Assembly: GCA_036736205.1 (NCBI GenBank)
Contig: DAINMX010000249.1
Span: 1 to 9,546 of the forward strand
Direction of reading: 5' to 3'
DNA: 9,546 nt
Origin: XYA12-FULL-58-9 sp001798605
GTDB lineage: Bacteria; Myxococcota; XYA12-FULL-58-9
Shown: positions 1 to 5,708 of the stretch, piece after piece
Layout: each line of letters begins with the position of its first letter
How positions within the stretch are numbered: position 1 is the stretch's first letter
The notes under the pieces: model-generated
Database searches by the model: none
What the model saw: only the letters and a program-made list of their open reading frames with translations
What the model was told of the DNA's origin: nothing
Translations under genes and position numbers: made by a program

Positions 1-976
1 CAGCGCAGGCCTCGGCGGCCCGGTCAGAGAGAAAACGCCGGTCGTAGCCAATGAGAGCTCCACAATCCTCATCACCACGGCGGATGATGGCGTTGGCGAG
101 CGCCTGGGTCAGACGTCTGACATTTGCAAGTGAGAACCCTTCACCGATTATCGCGCGCCAGCCGCCGGTGCCAAAGACGATGTGCTCGTAGGCGAGGCTG
201 CGCACCGGGTGAAATGACCTTTCCTCGAGAATTTTTTCCGCTTTCGCGAGATCGGCGAGGCTGTTGATACCCAATACTTGGTCTGGGGCGTAGACGTGGA
301 AGCTCTCGACCTTTAGGTGGTTCTTGGTGAGCTCTATGACGCAGTCGGTAAACCGGAAATTCCCATCCACTGCGGCCGGTGACAACGCTTTGAGTGCCGG
401 CAGAAGGACCTTGGCACGGACGACATAGACGCCGATATTGAGCTCGCGGATGGTTCTTTGACTTGCGTCGGCGTCGTTCTCTTCGACAATGGCGGTCATG
501 GAGCCACTCGAGTCTCGAATGATGCGACCGTAGGGCAACGGTTCATCTACAATGGCGCTGAGGACGGTGAGGTCCGCGTTCTTGAGGCGGTGGCGGTTGA
601 GGAGCCCGCGCAGCCCGTTGGGACGCAACAAGGGCAGGTCGCCGTACACAACCAAGACATCGCCATCGTGCTCTTCGATGAAAGAGGCGGCCTGCATCAC
701 GGCGTTTCCGGTGCCAAGCGGCTGAGCTTGAACTGCGTAGATGTAGTCGGCTCCCGCGTGCTTTCGTAGGGCGGTCGCATTTTCGGGCACGACCACGCAG
801 GTGTGTGTTGGCCCAACGAAGTTGCGGACGTTCTCGAGAACGTGCTCGATGATTGGGCGGTTGTCCAAGGACTGCATGACGACCGGGATCTGTGTTCCCG
901 AGACCTCTGTGGCTCCAGCAGCCAAAACAATCGCCTTGATGCGCACTGTGTTTGCTGTCTCGACAGATTTGCTCAT
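1..976 (-). CDS. GlmU-like nucleotidyltransferase fused to phosphohexomutase (partial, C-terminus off window)
   Basis: The frame is open from the ATG at 976 to the window edge (325 residues seen). Residues about 15-250 are a GlmU-type sugar-phosphate nucleotidyltransferase fold: IVLAAG (16-21), QAQPLGTGNA (82-91), VYGDLPLL (110-117), PYGRIIRD (148-155), IVEEND (163-168), ELNIGVY (178-184) and GINSLADL (236-243) each match a conserved GlmU element. From about 267 a second enzyme begins: FGTGGWRAIIGE (268-279) and GYDRRFLSDR (310-319) are the start of an alpha-D-phosphohexomutase (phosphoglucomutase/phosphomannomutase/GlmM type) domain I; its catalytic serine lies outside the window. Such a fusion would isomerise a hexose-6-phosphate and activate the 1-phosphate to a nucleotide sugar. 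Oddity: the nucleotide-binding loop reads AAGATEVSGTQIPVV where GlmU has AAGxGTRMKSxxPKV, so the usual Arg and Lys are missing and UTP transfer may be lost. The start overlaps the stop of the deacetylase gene by 4 bases (ATGA), implying coupled translation. Exact substrate is unknown. Confidence 0.88.
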   Translation of the reverse strand, partial: MSKSVETANTVRIKAIVLAAGATEVSGTQIPVVMQSLDNRPIIEHVLENVRNFVGPTHTCVVVPENATALRKHAGADYIYAVQAQPLGTGNAVMQAASFIEEHDGDVLVVYGDLPLLRPNGLRGLLNRHRLKNADLTVLSAIVDEPLPYGRIIRDSSGSMTAIVEENDADASQRTIRELNIGVYVVRAKVLLPALKALSPAAVDGNFRFTDCVIELTKNHLKVESFHVYAPDQVLGINSLADLAKAEKILEERSFHPVRSLAYEHIVFGTGGWRAIIGEGFSLANVRRLTQALANAIIRRGDEDCGALIGYDRRFLSDRAAEACA

Positions 977-1836
977 CGCTCGCTCCCGAGGAAGGAGGCA
1001 ATCCTCTCGTGCACGTCGTCGGTGAATCGGGCAATATGCTCGCTGACGAGCTGTGCGGGGCTGATGGTGGAGTCGCGCAGCAAGGGAGTCAGGTCCATGG
1101 CCAAAGTGACAGCGCCAACTTGGTCGACTCGGTGCGAATCGGTGAAGGTCGCCTGGGCCCGTCGGCGTCCTAGGGTCGCGAGGTCATAACGTTTACCGCC
1201 CGAGAGCTGTGTCTGGAAGATAGCGAGCAGCTCCTCGGCAACAGCGTCGTGGCCATCCGTCGTAAGGCAGACTCGGTCCTTGGCCGTGAGCCAGTCGAGG
1301 TCGCCCCAGACCTCGCATCCGTAGAATTGGCGGGGGCGGAGATCCTCCGAAAGGCAGCGCAGGGCCGCGATCGTCCGCAGCGCCACCGCGACATGAGTCA
1401 TGTGCCTGTCGGCGAGATTGTGAGTGTAGACGACATTGGGGCGGGCGATAGCCAAGAGGGACGACAGTTCTTGGGTGGCCTCTTCTTGTTTCGGATCCTT
1501 GAGAGCAGAGCTCGGGTAATCGAGCTGGAGGACGGCGCTGTAGCGTCCAAGCAACGCCGCACAATTCTGCTCTCGGTGGCGCAAGGAGCGCATCTCGTCA
1601 TCGGTGGTTTGCGCGTAGGCACCCGCGCGTGGGCTGCCGCGGCCATCCCCAAGGATTATCCCGGTGAACCACTCGTCTTCGTTTTCGAGATGGGCGCGGA
1701 TGCCGGCGAAGGCCATGATCTCCAAGTCGTCCTGGTGCGCAGCGATGCCCATGTGGGTGGTGCGGGCGAGGGCAGCTTCGAGACTTTCGCCGTCAGGAAG
1801 GAAGACTTCGACAGTGTCATTGTGAAAAGAACGCAA
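973..1836 (-). CDS. PIG-L/LmbE-family deacetylase
   Basis: 287 residues. The zinc-site motif AAHQDDLE (32-39) is the PIG-L/LmbE HPDDE signature with Gln in place of Pro: His34 and Asp37 are the expected metal ligands, Asp36 the expected general base, and the HMTH motif (144-147) supplies the third ligand, His147. Family members remove N-acetyl groups from GlcNAc-containing compounds (GlcNAc-PI, mycothiol and bacillithiol precursors, chitobiose-like or antibiotic sugars). The TTG start at 1836 is chosen because a good Shine-Dalgarno lies 6 bases upstream, no ATG or GTG is in frame between the preceding stop and it, and the N-terminal stretch VEVFLPDGESLEAALARTTH resembles the leader seen in an 'AHQDDLE' subfamily (from memory). 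It overlaps the downstream nucleotidyltransferase-mutase gene by 4 bases, so the pair likely acts on the same amino sugar. Function beyond deacetylase family is not resolved. Confidence 0.9.
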   Translation of the reverse strand: MRSFHNDTVEVFLPDGESLEAALARTTHMGIAAHQDDLEIMAFAGIRAHLENEDEWFTGIILGDGRGSPRAGAYAQTTDDEMRSLRHREQNCAALLGRYSAVLQLDYPSSALKDPKQEEATQELSSLLAIARPNVVYTHNLADRHMTHVAVALRTIAALRCLSEDLRPRQFYGCEVWGDLDWLTAKDRVCLTTDGHDAVAEELLAIFQTQLSGGKRYDLATLGRRRAQATFTDSHRVDQVGAVTLAMDLTPLLRDSTISPAQLVSEHIARFTDDVHERIASFLGSER

Positions 1837-1946
1837 GGCTATCCCCTTCGTCCTACCTGTTTCATCACCGGTTGCGGGGAATGCCTACACTGTGCGTTGC
1901 GCGCGTCGCGAACCGCGATTTGAGGCCTGTAGCCCGTTGTGATGAA
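1837..1946. other. Only intergenic gap of notable size (110 bases)
   Basis: No convincing ORF. It contains a short perfect inverted repeat at 1906-1918 (TCGCG-AAC-CGCGA). There is no U-run after it on either strand, so it does not look like an intrinsic terminator. No clear -35/-10 pair is visible. It marks the boundary between the thiol/peptide cassette and the sugar module and is the likeliest place for an internal promoter or processing site. Confidence 0.4.
1843..1848 (-). promoter_or_regulatory. Shine-Dalgarno supporting the TTG start of the deacetylase
   Basis: AAGGGG on the minus strand, 6 bases before the TTG at 1836. It decides a non-ATG start: the next in-frame Met is residue 29, just before the catalytic motif, which would truncate the family N-terminus. 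Confidence 0.6.
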
Positions 1947-2108
1947 TCAGTCTTTCCAGTCGATCTCGATCTTTTCATCGCCGATCTTGTCGCGGACAAT
2001 TCGAGCGAACTCTTTGATCTCTTCTTTGCAGCAATCGATGGTTCTATTTGCATCGATGCGGGTGATGAGCTCTTCAACAAAATCACGGATTGGAACTTTC
2101 TTTTTCAT
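1947..2108 (-). CDS. Small vicinal-cysteine protein (53 aa), unknown function
   Basis: ATG at 2108, TGA at 1947-1949; 53 residues, below usual length cut-offs. It starts 7 bases after the stop of the thioredoxin-reductase gene, with AGGAG about 12 bases upstream inside that gene's end. The sequence is highly charged and probably helical (MKKKVPIRDFVEEL at the start, EIKEFARIVRDKI in the middle), with a Cys pair (TIDCCKEE, Cys26-Cys27) at the N-cap of the second helix and an acidic WKD tail. There is no signal peptide or membrane segment, so it should be cytosolic. A vicinal pair beside a thioredoxin/reductase suggests a redox partner or a soft-metal/metalloid binding protein, but I do not recognise the family. 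A coding origin is supported by spacing, start context and protein-like composition. It could also be a second modified peptide. Confidence 0.7.
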   Translation of the reverse strand: MKKKVPIRDFVEELITRIDANRTIDCCKEEIKEFARIVRDKIGDEKIEIDWKD

Positions 2109-2115
2109 GGTGGGC

Positions 2116-3405
2116 TCAGGCTCCTATTTCTTGAGCAATGGCCATCGCAGCGATGGTGCCATCGGCTACTGCGGTTGTCATCTGTCGGTACTGTTTAGTG
2201 CAAATGTCTCCCGCGGCAAACACGTTGTTGAGGCTGGTCCGTTTCTGGGCGTCGGTCTTGATATAACCCCATTCGTCCCGGTCGAATTGGCCGTCGAAGC
2301 CTTCAAGATTGGGTCGCATGCCGGCAAAAACAAACACGCCGTCACATTCAATGGTTTTCATTTCTCCTGACTCGAGATCTTCCACTTCGACGGCACCGAT
2401 GGTTTTGCCCTTGGGAACAAACACCCTGGGCTCATGTTTGAACAGGATACTGATCTTCTTGTTTGCCAGCACCGCTTCCTGGGCGGATTTGTTTGCTTGG
2501 AATACGGCGAATTGATGCACGATGGTGATCCGTGCGGCGAATTTTGAGATAAACATCGACTCCTCCAAGGCCGAGTTGCCGCCACCGATCACCACCACGT
2601 GCTTGCCTTCGTAGTATTTCGCATCGCATGTGGCACAGTAGGAAATCCCCTTGCCTTTGTATTCAACTTCGTTGACCACGCCGATCGATCGCGGCGAAGA
2701 GCCGGTGGCGATGACAATTCTCTTTGCGACGATTTCCTCGACGCCATCGATGACAATCCGCCGATTTGTCAGGTCAACCTCGGTGAGCTCAACGGCTTGG
2801 CGGAATTCGGCGCCGGCATTGAGGGTGTGTTGGAACATCTGATGCGCGAGCATAAATCCCGGTTGAGGTTCGGGGAAACCCGGGAAGTTGGACACCATGT
2901 GGGTGATCGCGAGGTTGCCTCCCGCAAGGGCGCGGTCGACGATGATGGTGCGAAGCTTGGCTTGGGCGGCGTAAATACCGGCCGTCAGTCCCGCGGGTCC
3001 CGCTCCAATGATGAGGAGATCGCACTCGGTGTGGAGAATCGTCTTGTGGCCATTGATTTCCTCTGCGCGCTCTTGGGTAACCAACTTCTGCAGCTGCGCC
3101 TCGATGTCCGAGCGCTTGATGCCGCCGCTGAGTCGAGCGCCGACTTCTTTTCCATTCCGGTAAAACAGGAGTGTTGGGGAAGAGGTCACGCTCAAAGCCC
3201 CTGCCAATTCTCGGTTCCCCTGTCGGAAGATCTTGATGAACGCCACATCTTCTCCCCAAAGCTCAGCCAGGGCTTCGAACTTTGCCGCGAGGGCATCGCA
3301 GGGCGGGCACTCGGTGGAGAAGAAATCGACGACCACGGGTCTGGTGCTCTTTGAGACGACGTTCTCAAAGTCACTCGCCTCGATGGTTTTGATGAGATCA
3401 GACAT
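2116..3405 (-). CDS. Thioredoxin–thioredoxin reductase-like fusion flavoprotein
   Basis: 429 residues from the ATG at 3405. Residues 1-110 are a thioredoxin fold with a TECPPCD active site (Cys33, Cys36) and the cis-Pro motif SSPT (75-78). Residues about 127-429 are a thioredoxin-reductase-type flavoprotein: FAD-binding GAGPAG (134-139), redox-active CATC (Cys257, Cys260), second dinucleotide motif GGGNSA (274-279) and FAAGDI (396-401). It should pass electrons from a donor through FAD and CATC to the attached CPPC site. Two oddities. The thioredoxin is N-terminal, whereas the well-known natural fusion (Mycobacterium leprae) has it C-terminal. And where NADPH-specific enzymes carry HRRxxxRA, this has HQFAVFQA (297-304), lacking the arginines that hold the 2'-phosphate; NADH or another donor is possible. 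This start is preferred over one 15 codons upstream because AAAGGA lies 7 bases before it and it overlaps the radical SAM stop by 8 bases. It probably reduces disulfides in cassette peptides or proteins, or regenerates the methyltransferase. Confidence 0.93.
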   Translation of the reverse strand: MSDLIKTIEASDFENVVSKSTRPVVVDFFSTECPPCDALAAKFEALAELWGEDVAFIKIFRQGNRELAGALSVTSSPTLLFYRNGKEVGARLSGGIKRSDIEAQLQKLVTQERAEEINGHKTILHTECDLLIIGAGPAGLTAGIYAAQAKLRTIIVDRALAGGNLAITHMVSNFPGFPEPQPGFMLAHQMFQHTLNAGAEFRQAVELTEVDLTNRRIVIDGVEEIVAKRIVIATGSSPRSIGVVNEVEYKGKGISYCATCDAKYYEGKHVVVIGGGNSALEESMFISKFAARITIVHQFAVFQANKSAQEAVLANKKISILFKHEPRVFVPKGKTIGAVEVEDLESGEMKTIECDGVFVFAGMRPNLEGFDGQFDRDEWGYIKTDAQKRTSLNNVFAAGDICTKQYRQMTTAVADGTIAAMAIAQEIGA

Positions 3406-4735
3406 TGGTAGTCCTTTCGTGACCACGGTAGAGATCGACGCCCAAGGCAATCATCTCAGGCACAGGTCGGCAGTCGGTCTCAGACAATCGGCCCGTGCGA
3501 TTTCTGGCCATAGCGGCACAACCGCCGCCGCAGATCAGTTGCGTTGGACAATTCCGGCATGCCTCGATTGAAAGAACGTCCCGCGACTCCCATTGTTCCA
3601 CCGCATCGTCATTGAGCTCCACCGTCGGGTAGAAGCGCCCGAGCTCTTCGCCTGGTTTGCCGACGGTTGCGGTACACGCAAAGATCTTCCCGGTGGCGTC
3701 AAAGGCCCACTCGGTCTTCGCTCCCGGGCACGCGTCAAATACCGGCCCAGGAAGAGTGCCTGATTCAATCAGGCCACGACTCACGGAAAAATCGGGCCTG
3801 TGGAAGTCCAAGAGGTCAGGGTGTTCTTTGTACAAACCATGCAGTGCCTGGTACAGCTCCAATCGCGAATAGAGACGTTCCGGGTGCGCCGGGCAGGTAT
3901 GCAATTCGTAGTTCCTCCCCAGCTGTGTCTTGAAATGAGGCGAGGCCGTCCAACCCTGGTGTTGGGCGAACGCGGCGAGGTCGACAAGTCCGTTGAGATT
4001 GTTCCGATCGAGGACGACGCGCAAATTGACATTGAGCTCGGCATTCAAGCATGCGTTGACTGCCGCTACCACCCGGTCAAATGTTCGGCCACCACCGTGG
4101 AGGGGGCGCCGAGCGTCATGTGTCTTCGCGACGCCATCGAGGGTGATTTGAATTTCCCGAATGTGCGCCGTGGTTAGGACCGGCAGATAGGACTTCAGAT
4201 GATAGCCGTTGGTGACGACGGCTAGATCGATATGTCGCTGGCGCAATCCTTCGACCAAACGGGACAGGGTGGCTCTTCTCGACGCTCCGGGCAGCAGCGG
4301 CTCGCCACCGAAGAGGGTTACGTATTTCTGTTTGCCCGCGAAGGCTGTGTCTACATAGGCGAGAAAAGCGTCCACCACGTCGATGTTGGCACCGCCGTTG
4401 GTTTCATACGACTCTTGGTAGCAATAGTCGCAGGCGAAGTTGCAACCATAGCCGGGGACAAAAAAGAGCTGAATTTCCTCGTTGTCGCGACGGCGAATGA
4501 AGTCCAAGTAGGCTCGCCTGAATCGTTTGGCCTCTTCTTCTGGATCAACCACATAGCCTCGGCCTTGCAGCGTCTCAACATCTTTGTACTCTTGCTCTGC
4601 GAGACCACGGGCTTCGGCGGGTGACATGACATCCGCGTTTTGTGCCAGCGGATTGATGACAATCCAATCGCCATCGGGAAGGGGGGCGAGGATGTTGTGC
4701 CCCGATTGCTTCAATGAGGGGGATTGTCGCTTCAC
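3398..4735 (-). CDS. Radical SAM/SPASM domain protein, probable peptide maturase
   Basis: 445 residues from a GTG at 4735 with GAGG 7 bases upstream. The N-terminal ~90 residues (HNILAPLPDGDWIVINPLAQ, then GYVVDPEEE) resemble the small pre-domain of peptide-modifying SPASM enzymes, which often contacts the substrate leader. The radical SAM cluster motif is CNFACDYC (Cys98, Cys102, Cys105); GGEPLL (143-148) contacts SAM. The C-terminal SPASM domain has all expected cysteines: Cys336 and Cys354 around GKIFAC, then CRNCPTQLICGGGC (Cys393, 396, 402, 406) and Cys422, enough for two auxiliary 4Fe-4S clusters. Family members install thioether or carbon-carbon crosslinks in ribosomal peptides, oxidise Cys/Ser in sulfatases, or act in cofactor synthesis. 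The substrate suggested by context is the 47-aa Cys peptide encoded 9 bases upstream, whose stop codon overlaps this gene's ribosome binding site. The exact reaction is not determinable here. Confidence 0.93.
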   Translation of the reverse strand: MKRQSPSLKQSGHNILAPLPDGDWIVINPLAQNADVMSPAEARGLAEQEYKDVETLQGRGYVVDPEEEAKRFRRAYLDFIRRRDNEEIQLFFVPGYGCNFACDYCYQESYETNGGANIDVVDAFLAYVDTAFAGKQKYVTLFGGEPLLPGASRRATLSRLVEGLRQRHIDLAVVTNGYHLKSYLPVLTTAHIREIQITLDGVAKTHDARRPLHGGGRTFDRVVAAVNACLNAELNVNLRVVLDRNNLNGLVDLAAFAQHQGWTASPHFKTQLGRNYELHTCPAHPERLYSRLELYQALHGLYKEHPDLLDFHRPDFSVSRGLIESGTLPGPVFDACPGAKTEWAFDATGKIFACTATVGKPGEELGRFYPTVELNDDAVEQWESRDVLSIEACRNCPTQLICGGGCAAMARNRTGRLSETDCRPVPEMIALGVDLYRGHERTTNV

Positions 4736-4742
4736 TTTTCGA

Positions 4743-4746
4743 CCTC
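4743..4746 (-). promoter_or_regulatory. Shine-Dalgarno of the radical SAM gene overlapping the peptide stop
   Basis: GAGG, 7 bases before the GTG start. The first two bases are part of the peptide's TGA stop, so ribosomes finishing the peptide sit on this site: a physical link between peptide and maturase translation. Confidence 0.6.
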
Positions 4747-4888
4747 AATCGTGACAGCCAACTTTGGTTTGGGAAACCTTGGCGCAACACTGTGCCCTGG
4801 TCTTCTTCTTCTTCTCTTCTTTCCGTGTCTCGACAGTCGATGGGTTGGGGATGATTCTGTTCTCGTCCTTTTTGGTCAATGGCAGCAT
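4745..4888 (-). CDS. Cysteine-containing small peptide (47 aa), candidate RiPP precursor
   Basis: ATG at 4888, TGA at 4745-4747. The leader-like N-terminus begins MLPLTKKDENRIIPNP. A Lys/Glu-rich hinge follows (RKEEKKKKTR, coded partly by an AAG run), then a short tail AQCCAKVSQTKVGCHD with three cysteines, two adjacent. Short length, charged front and Cys-containing tail are the classic layout of a precursor modified by a radical SAM/SPASM enzyme, and that enzyme is encoded immediately downstream. AAGGAG lies 9 bases before the start. A second in-frame ATG at 4909, abutting the methyltransferase stop (TGAATG), would give 54 residues but has no ribosome binding site. Modification could be thioethers from Cys to neighbouring alpha carbons, S-methylation by the upstream methyltransferase, or simple metal binding through CC. 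No family is recognised. The alternative is a small unmodified metal chaperone. Confidence 0.72.
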   Translation of the reverse strand: MLPLTKKDENRIIPNPSTVETRKEEKKKKTRAQCCAKVSQTKVGCHD

Positions 4889-4897
4889 GTCAACAGT

Positions 4898-4903
4898 CTC
4901 CTT
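4898..4903 (-). promoter_or_regulatory. Shine-Dalgarno of the candidate precursor peptide
   Basis: AAGGAG, 9 bases before the ATG at 4888. It is the strongest ribosome binding site in the cassette, favours the 47-residue start over the ATG at 4909, and fits a peptide made in excess over its enzymes. Confidence 0.6.
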
Positions 4904-4909
4904 TTGCAT

Positions 4910-5575
4910 TCATGAACAGCAGCAGCATTTCTTTTCCGGGCGAAAGCCCCGGACCGTCCAGCTCGCGACCTCTATTTCGCCTTTTTTGTAAGGTTCGCTC
5001 TCCTCGAGGATCTCGATGGCGTCGAATCCAACCCGCGCAAGAGTTGCCAAGTATTCATCTCGGGTGCTGGCGCCGGCCCAACATTGTGCCACCGCCTCCG
5101 GATCATCTCGATAGAGTTTTGGAACCTCGCGCAGGCTATAGATGTCACTCACCACAAATCGTCCACCGGGTTTGAGGACGCGAAAAACCTCTCTCCACAC
5201 CGCTTCCTTGTCGTTGGCGTGGTTGATGGCACAATTGGAGATCACGACGTCAGCGATGCCGGCGTTCAAGGATGTGTTGTCGAGGGTGCCTGCGCAAAAA
5301 GTGACGTTCTCGACTCCCAACTTGTTCGCGTCGCGACGGCCTCTGGCCAACATTTTTTCTGCAGCATCGACGCCATAGACATGACCCTGCGCACCCACTT
5401 CGTCGGCCATGGCGAGGGCGTCTGTTCCTCTGCCGCTGCCGAGGTCGATGCAGATTTCCCCCAAAACGGGGCGAGCCAGATCTCGCGCGCCACCACACGA
5501 GAGGCAGCATGCCGACTCCGCGAGGGAGTCATAGCGAACGGCGACGTGATGGTTCTTGTCAGCGATGGTGGCCAT
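4910..5575 (-). CDS. ArsM-like SAM-dependent methyltransferase with C-terminal tetracysteine
   Basis: 221 residues, ATG at 5575 with GGAG 7 bases upstream. Class I SAM methyltransferase: motif I IDLGSGRGTD (43-52), acidic GVDAAEKML (68-76) and VLKPGGRFVVSDI (133-145). The pattern VISNCAINHANDKEAVWREVFRV is characteristic of the arsenite methyltransferase (ArsM/AS3MT) family. Cys115 (ISNC) and Cys165 (AQCWAGA) align with the two core As(III)-binding cysteines, and ACCLSCGG (Cys23, 24, 27) resembles the N-terminal Cys cluster of bacterial ArsM. The protein is somewhat shorter than typical ArsM and ends in KKCCCCS (Cys217-220), a distinctive tail. Within this operon it may methylate a metalloid, or a Cys/metal-bound form of the peptide; no arsR, arsB or arsC lies in the window, so ordinary arsenic resistance is not supported by context. 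The start overlaps the upstream 49-aa ORF by 17 bases. Confidence 0.88.
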   Translation of the reverse strand: MATIADKNHHVAVRYDSLAESACCLSCGGARDLARPVLGEICIDLGSGRGTDALAMADEVGAQGHVYGVDAAEKMLARGRRDANKLGVENVTFCAGTLDNTSLNAGIADVVISNCAINHANDKEAVWREVFRVLKPGGRFVVSDIYSLREVPKLYRDDPEAVAQCWAGASTRDEYLATLARVGFDAIEILEESEPYKKGEIEVASWTVRGFRPEKKCCCCS

Positions 5576-5708
5576 TTTTGAGCTCCATGACGCCGAGCAA
5601 CAAGGCCAACTCTTGTCTGGCTGTTCTCAGCTCACCGGGTGCGAGCTTCGATTCAATACTCTGTTCGCAGTTGTTGCCGCAAGTGATGATTTCGTCTTCG
5701 GTGTGCAA
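5559..5708 (-). CDS. Small CxxxC ORF (49 aa) between permease and methyltransferase
   Basis: TTG at 5708 follows directly after the permease stop (TGATTG); stop at 5559-5561 lies inside the methyltransferase start. 49 residues: an acidic front (HTEDEIIT), a CGNNC motif (Cys10, Cys14), then a helix-like segment (LRTARQELALLLGVMEL) and GHHR end. Composition and helical periodicity look protein-like, and the ORF exactly fills the gap between the two genes and overlaps the next, as an operonic gene would. Against it: a TTG start with no obvious Shine-Dalgarno, so translation would depend on re-initiation after the permease stop. No family is recognised; Cys and His suggest metal or thiol chemistry like its neighbours. 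Confidence 0.5.
   Translation of the reverse strand: MHTEDEIITCGNNCEQSIESKLAPGELRTARQELALLLGVMELKNGHHR

Noticed and set aside
1906..1918. Intrinsic terminator
   Set aside because: The stem is only 5 base pairs and no T-run follows on either strand.
1249..1923. 224-codon open frame on the plus strand
   Set aside because: It is antisense to the deacetylase, with no recognisable protein features.
2599..3354. 251-codon open frame on the plus strand
   Set aside because: It is fully antisense to the thioredoxin–reductase fusion; no domain, no plausible start context.
4575..4790. 71-codon minus-strand frame overlapping the peptide and radical SAM start
   Set aside because: It is out of frame with the radical SAM gene and lacks a sensible start site. 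The 47-aa peptide frame has a strong ribosome binding site and ends exactly before the next gene.
4907..4909. Alternative ATG giving a 54-residue peptide
   Set aside because: It abuts the methyltransferase stop but has no ribosome binding site, while the ATG at 4888 has AAGGAG at good spacing. It is kept only as an alternative.
4910..5575. Standard arsenic-resistance methyltransferase (arsM) label
   Set aside because: The family match is good, but there is no ars regulator, pump or reductase in the window and the context is peptide maturation, so I give no gene symbol.
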